A program made the position numbers and the translations under genes. Shown here in pieces: positions 23,528 to 35,049 of a stretch of 64,000 nt of DNA. Source of the DNA: Eutypella sp. D-1 (Eukaryota > Ascomycota > Sordariomycetes > Xylariales > Diatrypaceae); the NCBI GenBank assembly GCA_023313575.1, contig JAJTTP010000013.1, positions 186,001 to 250,000 of the forward strand, in the 5' to 3' direction. Position 1 is the first letter of the stretch. Each line of letters opens with the position of its first letter. The notes beneath the pieces are model-generated. The model was not told where the DNA came from. It worked only from the letters and a program-made list of their open reading frames with translations, and searched no databases.

Positions 23528-23819
23528 TATAATAAAAAAAGGTTATAACTTAAATATAAAATATTAAATTTAGTTAATAATTAATTAAAGTTTTTTAAAA
23601 ATACGATATTTTTTTATTTATTTAAAAAAAGGTTAAAGGATAAGTTTAATATTTATATATAATCGTACGGAGTACGTATTTTAAAAAAGGTGGTTATATT
23701 TCCAGTTTATTATATCCATTTTAGCGCCCGTTAACGCCATATATTTTTATCTCCATTCTTAGCAGCCAACAGGTTTTTGGCAGTGCCGATCCTATATAGG
23801 GATACCCCCCCGTGTGACA
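23528..23819 (-). repeat. Outer element LTR, right copy (5' LTR of the minus-strand element)
   Basis: 292 bp. The inner end (TATAATAAAA...) aligns to TGTGACAGGG of the left LTR by G-to-A and C-to-T changes only. The outer end (about 23,700-23,819) is essentially clean and ends CGTGTGACA before GCAGA. Confidence 0.92.
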
Positions 23820-23824
23820 GCAGA
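23820..23824. repeat. Target-site duplication GCAGA, right copy
   Basis: Second copy of the duplication at 8681-8685. The NACHT reading frame resumes directly after it. Confidence 0.93.
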
Positions 23825-26800
23825 TGGTATATCGGGTAAAGCTTTGTACCTGGACAAATTGTACAGCCAACTATACGCGCTGAGCTGCAACATCGAGTTC
23901 GACCAGAAGCAGCGCGATAGCAAAGCGGATTCAAGTCGGCCCATATCAAAGTACAGCACAACCTTGAGCTCTATGGCCAGTGATTGCAAGGATGTTTGCA
24001 AACAGTTGCTTGAGTCTATCGACGAGGTTAGAGTAAAAACTGGCAAGCGTAGTCGGCGCTGGCAGAGTTTCCGCAAAGCATTGCTTGAGGCCTGGCAAGC
24101 CGATAAGGTCAATGAATTAGAGAAACGCATCGAACGGCTCCAAAGCAGTATGATTGCTTCTTTATGTTCCATTTCAGGGTATGTGGGTTCATAGAGTTTC
24201 TGATCAGTCGCTTTCACTAACAACTTTAGTGAAAATATTGAAATCTTGACTCAAGATATCAAGGGACTCAAGGAAGAGAACAGAATCTTGCACCATGGGC
24301 GAAACACCCAAATATCCCAGGTCTCGGCTAGTTTGGAAAGGATCCAGGAAACAGTCAACGAACTTCATGTCGAATATACATATGGCCGGCCAACTGCCTC
24401 TCACAATGAAATCAACTCACTGACACGACACTTATCCAATCTCTCGGTGGAAACTAAGAGGCTACAAGAAGAGACTGCGATCATACGAAGTCTAGACTAC
24501 GACCAGAGACCAAACCGGCACGGTGCGATCCCTGAAGCTCATAAGAAGACCTTCAGGTGGGTATTCAAGGGGCAATGCCCACAAGGAAGGGCGGATAGTG
24601 GTTTCACAGATTGGCTAGAGCAAGGAGATGACCTCTTCTGGATCACCGGCAAGCCAGGCTCAGGAAAGTCAACATTGCTCAAGTACATCGCCAATCACAA
24701 GATGACCAGCAGATGCCTTTCGAAATGGTCTGCACCGAAACCAGTTGTCATTGCTACTCACTATTTTTGGAGTGCCGGTACCAAGCTTCAAAGGTCACAA
24801 GAGGGCCTTCTAAGGTCCCTCATCCGCGAGATTTTTATCCAGAGTCCGGAAGCGTTGGCTGCAGTATGTGGCCAAAACTCCGTGTCTTTCCAGTATACGG
24901 ACAATAAACAGTGGTCCCTGGAGGAACTGCAATCTTGCTTGAAGACCATCATATCCCAGCCTGATCCTCCGTTTGCAATTTGTTTGTTCGTTGACGGTGT
25001 CGATGAGTGCAGCGGAGATCACCTTGAAATCTGTGAGATGCTGCTCAACATCTGTCGATCCCCTTTTATCAAGCTCTGCGCATCGAGCCGGCCATGGAAT
25101 GTGTTCCAAGATTATTTCGGCAAGGATGCATCATCGCGACTATCGGTGCATGAGCTTACACGACTTGATATCAGTGCTTATGCTGAAAGTCGGTTGCATG
25201 AGCATCTCCGATGGGACAAGTTAGTTGAGCAAACCAACGAAGCAACATCTTTAATTGATGAAATTACTGAGAGGGCCCAGGGTGTGTTCCTCTGGGTATT
25301 TCTTGTCACAAAGCTGCTTCGCGAAGGCCTTACCGACGGGGATAGTTTAGGGGATCTCCGTGCACGTCTCAACTCGTTTCCGGCAGATCTTGAACTCTTC
25401 TTCAAACAGATGCTGGAATCTGTGGGACCGTTTTATCACAAGAAGATGGCTGCGGCTTTGAGGATGGCTATGGAAGCGACTTCTCCACTACATCCAATCA
25501 TATTTGCTCTCCAGGAACAAGAATATGATGACGAAAACTATGCGATTCACCAATCACTGACTCCAAGGCCGCTTTCTTGGTTTGAATCGCAGATTGATGC
25601 CGTGCACAGGCGACTAAATGGGAGATGTAAAGGCCTGCTGGAGATACACGAATCTCGAGTTCATTTCTTGCACCGAACTGTTAAAGACTTTCTTGAGACC
25701 AGAGAAATCATGGAATTTTTGGAATCTAAGACACATCCAAGCTTTCAACCGGAGTTGTCAATCTTTCATGCGTATATTTCTTGGGTTAAACAAACCACGC
25801 TCGAAGACAACGTTGATCGACACCATGGCGTTGCCGTTTCCAGAGACTCATTTACAACTTTGCTAAATGAGGCGCTCTGCTATGTACCGACCCGTAGCAC
25901 AGACTATGTCCAAGCCGAACTCTTACTAGATGAGCTCGAAACTTCAGTTGAGCGCCTTTTTGAGCGCGGTCGGGTGAGGTTTGCAGACGGCACGCAAGCG
26001 GACCCCATCGCCTTTTTCCGTGAGCATATTGTGCGTCTGTGGTTCCCGCCCTATTTATCCAATCGGTTAGCGAATGACCCAGAATATTTCGATGGCTTCC
26101 GGCAGTCACCACTATATCTCTTCTTTCTGTCACAGCCAATTGGCAGAGACAAGCACTGCAGTGGCTGGTCGCAGAATAGGTTCGATACAATGCTATGCAT
26201 TTTGAGAAACAGTCCCCAGTCTTGGGGGTGTTTCTCTTTAACTTCGACCCGAGCTGTGTATACAGATTGGAGCATCTTCATCAGGCCAGTATTGTCTCAT
26301 ACCGAATCTGGAGGATGTGATGAACTACGAGCTGCTCTTTCTAGTGGAGCTTTACAGGCATTGTTGGACTACGGTGCCTGCCCGGACTTGTTTCCTAGTC
26401 AAAACCACACTCACCCTGTTTGGCTACAGTTCTTGTTTGCTGGTCTATCATGTTCCGATGATTTGCTCCAGGAAGAAGAGGCCTTCATTGAAGCTTTGCG
26501 TACTATGCTCCAACACGCCAGGACTTTGGACTACATGGATGAACGAATATCGGGCGAAACCGTCCCGTGGAACCAATTCATTGATCTCATCTCTCGTAAA
26601 ATTTCGGGAAGGTCTGGAAGACTACGCCCACGTCTTCAGTTCCAGTCGCGCATCATTCAAGAACTTGCAATCCATGCTAAGGCTAAGCAAGTTAACCTGC
26701 CTTGGCATGATGTATACCCTCAGCTCGGTCAGAAGTTTGTGTCGGCGATGTTGGAACCTATTGTACACGCTATTGATGGACCTCAGGACTCTTCGGGTAA

Positions 26801-27095
26801 CATTAAAAAGCGGAAGTTTGAACCAGTTAGTCACTCCGCCGCTGACACTGGGAACCCTACCTTCGCAGACGAGGATTGTACGATGTTGAGCGGCGCGGAA
26901 GATACACGACATGTCAAAAAGGTAAAGAGACTGGCGAGCTCAGACGCGAAGGTGCGGCCAAGTCGGCCGGATCTGCAGTACTGGAATGAGGATCTCGACC
27001 CAGGCGACGCGAGTGACAGTGGCCTAGGTCTTCTTCAGGACGATGTGGACAGCGAAGAGTGCCTCTCTGAGATAGACAGAACGACCCCTAAGTAA
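23825..27095 (+). pseudogene. NACHT/STAND (NLR-type) gene, 3' main part
   Basis: Rest of exon 1 (23825-24178), a 51-nt intron (GTATGT, branch CACTAAC, TTTAG) and exon 2 (24230-27095). With the 104 bases at 8582-8685 it would total 1,107 aa. The N-terminal helical STAND domain is followed by a coiled-coil-like stretch (about residues 155-225) and a NACHT domain with Walker A GKPGSGKST (about 293-301) and Walker B FVDGVDEC (about 406-413). About 600 residues follow without clear ankyrin, WD40 or TPR repeats. A basic, NLS-like patch (KKRKF) lies near the C-terminus. No stop or RIP-like decay is seen. Family knowledge: fungal NLRs can control non-self recognition and cell death. Here the native start is cut off; a shorter product from an internal ATG is possible. 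Confidence 0.9.
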
Positions 27096-28264
27096 GACTC
27101 GAAGGGAGCTAATTATCACGGTCTTTGATGTCACGGTCTTTGATGTCACGGTCCGTTGAGCCTAACTCAAAGGGGCTATTCTATAAGGGGTAATATCGGA
27201 CATAGACGATCAGATAGGTCTTATCTCCGCGGATCGTCAGGGTATATATAAGTCAGGGGCACCCCCATTCTGTATCTAGAAGATTGTCTATATTCTTTAT
27301 GCCAATTTACGATTTATCCACTATACTATCTTCGGTCTTTTGACGTGGCATCTACCTATATATTAACGCATTAAACTGTAGGATTGTGTCGACCTACGCT
27401 ACTGAGTACTTCCACAACCCCTTTAACCCCCTATACTATTTTAACGCCACTATAGGGCAAGGGGATGGCAAGGGGGCGAGGGCGCGATTACACGCAACAT
27501 CATATTCCTTCCATCATAGGGGCTATGGCAACACTAGAATAGGTAACGCTGAAGAGAAACATGCAGGGGAGGAATTCTCGACTAGTCGATTCCGATCCTA
27601 TCTACACGGTATCCTGCTTCAAACAAGTTCAAATGTTACCATAGTCTATACCTAGGTAGCTGCGTTACAATAGTAGAATATGCAAGGTACGCCTTCACCT
27701 GTCAATGTGCACTGTATTTGCGCTCTAGTACACAGAATAGCTACTTAGATTTGCAGCTTAGGACCTGGGTTGGTTGGGGCTTGGTCAACGCAGAAAAACA
27801 AGTCCTTATCATTTGTGTAAGGTCTGCATAGGTGTCGGCAATGTAACGCCATTATCTCTAGCGAACCGGGCAAGTGGTTAGCAATGAAAATGCGACAGTA
27901 CGCAACCCTCCAGTAGGTACCTAGTTGGGTACTGAACCATTTTCCTTTCCACGCAGTTGTCATCTTATCACCCCCCAAATATTAATATGGAATCGAACTT
28001 TGATTCGCCGCATGCCTTGGACGATGGCTGATGGCCGCGAGTATTTAAGTATCAATCCACCCTTCTTGTAGACCTTACTCAATAACTGCATTACCAGCCA
28101 GAAACGTCCTCGGATAGGGTCTTGTCACGACCGTGCAGTCCATACGCTGATACTAGACAGAAGCGATCCCTTTATAAGCTCGCAGCACTAAAGAATATCC
28201 CGCGGGCTTCTGCGGCTTTCATTTACTACCACCCAGTCACATAGTTCGTTCGTGATTTAGCACC
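27096..28264. other. Intergenic with a possible solo-LTR-like segment
   Basis: A 15-bp unit TCACGGTCTTTGATG is repeated about 2.5 times at 27116-27153. It is followed by a segment with TATATATAAG (about 27,243) and an LTR-like layout, but no matching target duplication or CA end was found, so it may only be a promoter relic. The open frame at 27386-27655 has no family features. The promoter of the gene at 28265 lies at the right end. Confidence 0.4.
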
Positions 28265-29882
28265 ATGGCTTCCCCACGCGACTCGGAGCCCATAAGGACG
28301 ACAGATGAAGTGTATAATGAGAGGGAAGCATTTGGAGAAGTTGTTGATGACAACACAACCACCTTATATGAAAGTGCTTCTCTCGGAGGCACACTACCAT
28401 TTGCGGTGTTGATGGATGACAGACGTGGTTTACGTTTGAGAGTAAAACGTTCTGGAGTAATTCCATCCCTGGCCCCCCACGACTTCGAAAATATACAGTT
28501 CAATACACAGAATGACACAACACATATTGGCACAAAGACTATCCAGGCTACGTATAGCTTCCCGGTCATGGGAAGCTGGGTGGAGTCCTATAGATTCAAG
28601 GGAAAATTGAGGGCAACGCAGAAGGTGAGCAAATCCGATATGTGGCATCGTAGGTATTAACAAATTTATAGGGAAGGGCTCAAGTAGCCCCTCGTCGTTA
28701 TACACCTTTACCGACGATCAAGAGCACGATAATTCAAGACATCTTGGTTGAGTTGGGCAACAAGTTCATGGAGGTTGACAAGCTTTGCGCTAGCTACTTC
28801 CAGGCCGCCGTGAAGTATGACGACCGCGATGGCTTAAAGGAGTTCCTCAAAAGTGCTCGAGATACACTCCAGGATCGAAACTCTACTGAAGTTTCATACA
28901 TTGGGGACCTTGGCGACTTCTGCGAGCGCGTGCTGGAGATTCATGACACTAGTCAGGCTAACTCCGACACTACCACTTCAGTAGAGTTTCGGTCGAGAAC
29001 TCATACCGATGAAGGCATCACCAGGTATCTACAGGACGCTCTGGAGTTGCCATACTGGGAAATAGGCCTGGACGCATTCATGAACTGGAGGGACATGGAT
29101 CGCAACAACGACGCGCCGACCGTCATACTTGGCATGCTGTCTTACATCAAGACATTTTGTCAGAAGGGACTGGAAAGACTTCGCGATGAAGCGGCGAGCT
29201 CAGCGGACCAAGAAAGCGTTCAAGTGGTGGCTAAAGGCATCGAGGACCGCCTGCGATTTCTCGACAGTATCCTGCGAGAGAAAATCAAGGATATCGGGAC
29301 CCTGGATGATGCTATACGGCGCAAATTCCCGCCCTTGAATGTAAGCAAGGCATATCCAGAGGGGGCCGGAAACAGCTTACCAAATTCACAAGCAGTGAGC
29401 CATTCTATTTACTTGCGTTAATCAGGGTAGGGCTCCACCATTTGTCACTGACCATATTACAGGAAACGACGACAATGTTGGCCTTAGTCTTCATCTTCTT
29501 GATTCTCGCCATCGTCCCAGGCTATAGAGGCTTCGCCATATCGTTGGCAGAAGATGAAAAAGGAAGCATTGCCGACGCCGACTTTTGGTATCTGTGCCAA
29601 AGTAGCGTCATGTTTCTCCTGGGCAGCTTTGCCTCGGCACTGCCCCTGCTGCGACGAGACTGCTACAAACGAGCACGGAACATATTCTGGTTCTTCTTCG
29701 CCGCGGGATTCGTTCTCGCCATTATCTCCATTGCGATCTACCCAGGGTTCAATACGGGGTGGAGCGCCCTCGTGTCATTTCTTGCGTCTGTCACGACGGC
29801 GTCGTCGCTCTTGGTCTTGACGCAAGCTACGCCGCATGACGAGCATGAAGCTTTACCGCAAGAGAAGTTGCATCAAGATTGA
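28265..29882 (+). CDS. Unknown protein with four C-terminal membrane helices
   Basis: Three exons, 28265-28624, 28672-29340 and 29463-29882, give 482 aa. The introns are 47 nt (GTGAGC..TATAG) and 122 nt (GTAAGC..ACAG), both phase 0, and the joined frame is open throughout. The first 340 residues are soluble, acidic and mostly helical by pattern. The last exon encodes four hydrophobic segments (about residues 348-370, 390-412, 424-446 and 452-472) with short loops, ending in a hydrophilic tail. No named domain is recognised. A long cytoplasmic helical part with a C-terminal membrane bundle suggests a membrane-tethered adaptor, but this is inference. Confidence 0.72.
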
Positions 29883-30383
29883 GGATAGCGTTGAACCCGG
29901 ATGTTACGGCTGCACCATACCGTTGCACCATTGGGGTCAAAAGATTGGTGAATGATTGCAATGGTGGTAATCATACTGGTGCTTACAGCCATATATATAT
30001 GTGACCCCTATATAGTGACCCCTGGTCACTATAGTGGAGAGCCTATACGGGTGACCAATCCCTAACACCGGAGTGGCAGAACTTGACGGCTAGTTTTTGC
30101 TATGTGAAGGCTAGAGCATGACACGTCTACTACTGAAGTAACGTCGGGTATTGGGATGAGAGCGATATGAAAGGCGTATAGCTACGGGAGCGGGCTTATT
30201 TAGAGTGGAAATTCTCAATTTTTAGCAGCCCGTTGTGCTTGTATATCCCCCCTGAATTTTGTAGCTCTTTTAAAAGTGTTTAGCCAACCTCATTGACCGT
30301 CGTCATTAAATTCCATCTGCTTAGTATCAGAACTAAAAAGGTGCCAAATAACATACGCCTACTTATAGCCTAGCCGAGCGTAG
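29883..30383. other. Intergenic between convergent genes, with a perfect hairpin
   Basis: No gene seen. Two GTGACCCCT copies at 30001-30023 overlap a perfect 10-bp inverted repeat with a 3-nt loop at 30011-30033 (arms TATAGTGACC and GGTCACTATA). It could be a terminator-like hairpin or the relic of a small TA-flanked DNA transposon. Confidence 0.5.
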
Positions 30384-31894
30384 TCACGAGCCGTTACTGT
30401 GGTCTTCGACCTCGCAGAACGCCTTGAACGTCGTAAACTCATCGTCCGGACCGCCCTCGGACTCCAAGACCAGCTCGGCCGACGATCCCACGAAAAATAC
30501 ATAGCCCTCCTTGATCTCCTCGGTCTTGGCACCAACCGAGATCTTGCCCTTTCCTCCAGTACAGATGACGATGCTCGGGCCATCGATGGGGTCGAAGGTA
30601 GCCTTCGAACCATCGCCATGCAGCACGGTTCTGATGACGCTGAACTCATCGATAGGAGGGTCGTAAAGAAGAGCATGTGAGCCGGAGCTGTAAGCTGTCC
30701 TGTTGAGCACGACATACGGGTACTCGGTCGGCGTCATCTTCTGCTCCTCGATGGGCGCGTAGTTGTACGTCAGCGTGTCGACGAGCGTCTGTACATCCTT
30801 GAACTTGGGACTGAAGCCGGCACGGATGACGTTGTCGCTCGCGGCCATGCACTCGATAATATCGCCCGAGATGTAGGCGTGGATGTCGTCCGCCTGGAGG
30901 AACATGGCTTCGCCGGGAGAAAGGGTGACGAAGTTCAGGAAAAATAGGACGAACAGACCGATGTCGTCGGGGAACTGCTTGTTGAGCCGCACGACGAGCT
31001 CGGACAGGGTCGCGCCGCTCGTGGCCTCGACGCCACTGTCAGCGAACTCGGCACCCCGGCTCTCCGCGTCGGCTACCAGAGCCTTGGAGGCCTTCGCGAC
31101 GTCCTCCTGAGAGGACTTCATGAGAGCCGCAAAGGCGGACTGGAGTGCTCGCTTGTTCTGGGTAGTAGACTCAGAAGAGGCATCGCCTTCCTGGCCCCGG
31201 ACGGTAGCGATGAAAGACTTGGCCTCGTCCTCGCCAACGAGCTCGCGGAGAGCAGGCACGGAGGAGAGAAAATGGGCAATCTCGCCCAAAGGACGGAACC
31301 CGCAGAGCCCCTCAAAGTCGGTAACAGCAATGGTCATCTCCGGCTTGTGGTTGTCATCGGGATAGTTCTTAGGATCCCGAGCATGCAGCTGTTCTGCAAG
31401 CTTCTTGTTGGGGTGGGCCTGGATAGAAAGGGCCTTGTTGATGGAAAGTACCTTGAAAAGGAAAGGGAGCTTGGAGCCATATTTGGCTTGGACTGAGGGG
31501 GCCAACAACATGCGGTTGCCCTCAACGAGCTCGAGAAGGGTTCGGCCCGTATCGACTTCCTTGGAAGGGTTTGAGGGATGGGTACCCATCCAGAGCTAGG
31601 CACAGGGGTATCACATGTTAGTCTTAAAATAATTACGTGGATACTTTCGACCATCTCTCCCTCTCTCGCCTACTCCCGGGTATATTCCGGCGGTATGGCG
31701 AGACACGGAGCATACGAGAGATGATCAACATGAAGAGAAGAACTTACTTCAGCATAAGGCTTGTCAGACTGGATGCTGAAGGTGTCCGAAGGTGTGGCAG
31801 CCGCGAACTTAGCAGCCGCCGAGTCGGATCCGATCTTTCCCCAGTCATACGAGTTGACCCCACATTGGAGTCTGATCAGAGGGTTCGGCAACAT
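30384..31894 (-). CDS. Mannose-6-phosphate isomerase (type I PMI)
   Basis: Exon 1 is 31894-31748 and exon 2 31595-30384; the 152-nt intron (GTAAGT..CTAG) is phase 0. The product of 452 aa is near the family's usual length. The enzyme interconverts fructose-6-phosphate and mannose-6-phosphate, feeding GDP-mannose for glycosylation, GPI anchors and cell-wall mannan. The start matches the family ([14 protein letters not shown]), and the splice rebuilds [12 protein letters not shown]. Zinc ligands are visible: QAH in SIQAHPNKK, Glu in HKPEM, and His in [13 protein letters not shown]. The substrate-site motif [16 protein letters not shown] is present. Start codon 31894 is chosen because it sits right before the conserved N-terminus. 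Confidence 0.95.
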
Positions 31895-33569
31895 ATTTAG
31901 AGGATGCTCAAGTATGCCCAGGTAAGAATAATGATTTCAGGTCGCAATCTTCTCAGTTCCTAATCAAGGTCAGTCCAGGCGTGAGTCTGATGCATACATG
32001 GGGGTGAAGTGGTCACTTACTACCAGGCACTTGTTTTGATAGTGTTTTGATATTTAGAAATCCCTTCGTATGATCGTACAGCCCGTTTCGTGATCTCAAT
32101 CGGTAATATGCCTGCTAAGTGCTTTTCTAGAAACACCAAGGCTATAAAAATGATATCAGAGTATGTTGAACGCTTATAAAGAACGAAGTAATCGGGTAGT
32201 CAAAGGATACCAACTCAAGCAATTCACGATATATCGACTATACAGGGATAATAATGTTAGGGCCTAGACCACATCCTTCCCAATGATGCTGGTGTGTAAT
32301 AAATCGCAGCGTATTTGGCGGTTCAGTTAGTGGGCTTACAAGGCTCCCTACAATTACCCCGCCAAGTCCCTGGTAGGACATCGCCTGGGCAGCTGGCTGG
32401 GCAGGACATTAGGTAAGGCTAGGACAAGCCTTAGAATGTACCTAAGTACCCCACGTGTAAAGTGGAGCTGTTACCTATCATGATGTTCTCCACTTCACCG
32501 CCTACCTGTTCGGGGGAGGACCTAGGTACTCAGGTACTTAGTAAATGCCGGATTTATTCATCTCACCGCCCACCACATCCGTCACCTCCATACTGACGGC
32601 TGGCTCCACATGTCCAGCCTGCCAGCTAGACTGCTAGGTAACTCCCGTCCTCAATAGGTAGGGCAAGGTAGATACATGTACTCCGTACTACTCCATTGAG
32701 CCTCCTAAATCAAGAGCTCTAAATCAATCTTAGAAGTACCGACTATCTTCATATTCTCATATTCAGCGTCATTCATACCTCCCTAGCCTTCATGAATGTT
32801 ACAAGGCTACCCGAACCTGCCAGCGAACCCGTCCCTGGACTTGATACAATGGACCTGACGCAAACCTTCCCTTGAAACTCTTAGAGAAACCATCTGCACG
32901 ATTGTTCTTATCCTCTTTCATACAGCCTACTCTTAGAAATACCTAAGTATCTAGAGAATTGAAGATCTCACGATCTCCTCATCAATTCTTCTGCCTACTA
33001 GGTGTATAATTGGATAGTACAACCTCACTCAAACCCCTCCCCCCACCCCCATTTCCTTTTTCTTCTTTCTTTACTGGCCCATCCGCAGTGAAAGTATATA
33101 TCACCACTTATGTATTCAAGTATGTGAGTGACGAACACCGGAATAGTGGCATTATCCTTGCACCCTCTCCTGGCCCCATTTATAATTCAGGGACATTTAC
33201 CAAGGAGCGCAACTTGTAAGTTCATAACGTCCATGTCTAGCATGCTATAGTTCTCGGTTCATCCCACCAACATCGTTCAATTGCGTACCCTTGAAGCGTG
33301 CTTTTCCCGGGGGTACTGCGTTGACATTGTCACGTGCCACTATGCCACTATGCGTACTGACTACCGTGAAGGTCACATAGCTAAGACTGCACGGCAGCCC
33401 GGGAACTTCGAAAGGATCTCGGTTCGAGCTCATTTAGACTCAAGCTTAGAGCTCAAGATCCGTAGCTACTCTTGAGGCTTATTGTGGCCCCCAACCTCCA
33501 GGGCAGCACCATACAAGTAGTTGCCTGAGAGCAAGGAGAAGTAGAGACAAGACCTGGTCGTCTGTATCT
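31895..33569. other. Divergent intergenic region (PMI / SGF29), no gene seen
   Basis: About 1.7 kb shared as promoter region by the minus-strand isomerase and the plus-strand SGF29 gene. It is rich in CCTAGGTA/GGTACTTAG-type words. Short open frames at 33010-33219 and around 33,281-33,475 have no supporting features. Confidence 0.5.
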
Positions 33570-34618
33570 ATGTCTTCACAAAGAAGTCGGCCGCGGGGCC
33601 CAAACCGGACCAATGAGGCTGGTGCTCACGGCGAGGAGTTGCATCTATGGGAAGATGTTAAAAAAATGCTCCCCGGTGCTCTCAGTGCTTTTAATGACAG
33701 CAGTGCTAATGTCCTTTCCTTGCGGGAGCAGGAAAGGATCATGGCTGAGAAAAAGGAGAAAAGCAGTGAGTAATATCACTGCTTCGCGCAATAGGAAGTC
33801 CGCATACTGATAAAAGTTCATCTTAAGCCATCGTTATGGAAGACTACAATAAACTAGACAACCAACTTCGTCGGGGGGTGAAGATAAATGAAGCGGCTAG
33901 CCAGAGTCTCACTGCCATCATCGAGCATGCGAAGATCTTGAAAGCCGTCGCGCAGGCTAAGGAGCAGGAGCAGGAACAATCCACGTCGCGGTCAGCCACA
34001 CACCGGGTCAAAGATACTGCCGCCAACTCCTCCGTGTACGACTTTGATGGCTCCGGCGACTCTCCCGTGCCATCGCCCAATCCTGCCTCGCGCCGCATGG
34101 GTGGAAGCTCTAGCAAAGGTGACCGGGATTCAGTGCCCCCAAAGCTGGACCGCTCCACCCCCGCAGCCAAGGCTGGTAGTGTCGAGCCTCAGACAGGAAG
34201 TACTGGCAATGCCATACGGTCCAAGGTGACGTTCACCAAGGACGAAGAGGTCGCGTTCAAACCAAAACCCGTCAACAACGAGCACACGGACTGGATCCTG
34301 GGCTTCGTTCAAGAAGTACGTGGCGAAGGTAAAGCCCGGCGATACAAGGTCCTCGATGCCGAACCCGACGAGCACGGCGTGAAGAAGGATTTCCGTACGA
34401 GCGCCAGTAGCATGATTCCCATTCCCAAGGATGGAACCGTTTTACCCCCTCTGGAGACGGGTAGAACCGTTTTGGCCATGTACCCGGATTCTACTACGTT
34501 CTATAAAGCGGAAGTCCAGGGAATGGCCCCCGACGGCAAAGTCAACTTGAAGTTCGAAGGGGACGAGAGCTTGATGCAGCCCGTTGTTCGGCGGTATGTC
34601 GTCGAATATCGAGGCTGA
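33570..34618 (+). CDS. SGF29: SAGA complex subunit SGF29 (tandem Tudor)
   Basis: Exons 33570-33765 and 33828-34618 are joined over a 62-nt intron (GTGAGT, branch TACTGAT, TTAAG), giving 328 aa. The N-terminal 100 residues are helical (DYNKLDNQLRRGVKINE), followed by a Ser/Pro-rich linker. The C-terminal SGF29 domain (about residues 190-328) contains WILGFVQEV, RRYKVLDAEPDE, VLAMYPDSTTFYKAEV and LKFEGDE, the tandem-Tudor fold that reads H3K4me2/3 and guides SAGA histone acetylation in the nucleus. The aromatic-cage Tyr and Phe (YPDSTTFY) are present. Assignment is strong from the C-terminal half. Confidence 0.9.
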
Positions 34619-35049
34619 CATTAAGACCCCCGGCTGGTCGTACGATATGCGCATGCCTATGCAGTCATTGGTTTCGCTACTATGTCTAGGACTCGGCCAT
34701 GGGCGAGCTCGGCCGAGCCAGCTAACCATTTTGGAAGCGAATGCATCAGGGGAGAGCGAGCGCACCATAGGTGGCATATCACATTACCCACATAGTGTTG
34801 TTCAAAAACAATCAAGCTGTGAGGGTTTATGAAGAAAGAAGAGCTAGAAGGCAACGCCTACCTACGTTTTCGGGGCTATCCGAACAAAGACGCACCAAAT
34901 ACCCTTTATCCCCCTTCAACATCATAAAATCAGCAAGATCGCTGACGTTAAGAAAGTCACATGCCGCATACAAACCCGCACAAGTTTCCATATTCATCCC
35001 ATCTCGCCATATTTAGAACAAAAACCCCCAAAATACTTCCACGGTGAAC
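34619..35049. other. Intergenic, no gene seen
   Basis: 3' flank of SGF29 and promoter of the acidic protein gene. Nothing further is recognised. Confidence 0.6.

Larger units (their letters stand above)
8686..23819 (-). mobile_element. Outer Ty3/Gypsy LTR retrotransposon with nested insertions, RIP-inactivated
   Basis: The element is bounded by two LTRs (8686-8971 and 23528-23819) and a GCAGA duplication. Its reverse transcriptase reads on the minus strand, so the right LTR is its 5' LTR. A purine-rich stretch on the minus strand directly before the left LTR (complement of 8972-8990) fits a polypurine tract, supporting this orientation. Removing five nested insertions leaves roughly 6.6 kb, normal for Gypsy. 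All frames are broken by stops, and LTR differences are nearly all C-to-T or G-to-A. It interrupts the NACHT gene. The primer binding site and integrase were not resolved. Confidence 0.93.

Noticed and set aside
23731..24223. Minus-strand frames of 76 and 143 codons over the NACHT exon
   Set aside because: Antisense to a coding exon with clear STAND homology and intact splice sites.
27386..27655. 89-codon open frame after the NACHT gene
   Set aside because: No start context, family or codon signal; lies in a repeat-like segment.
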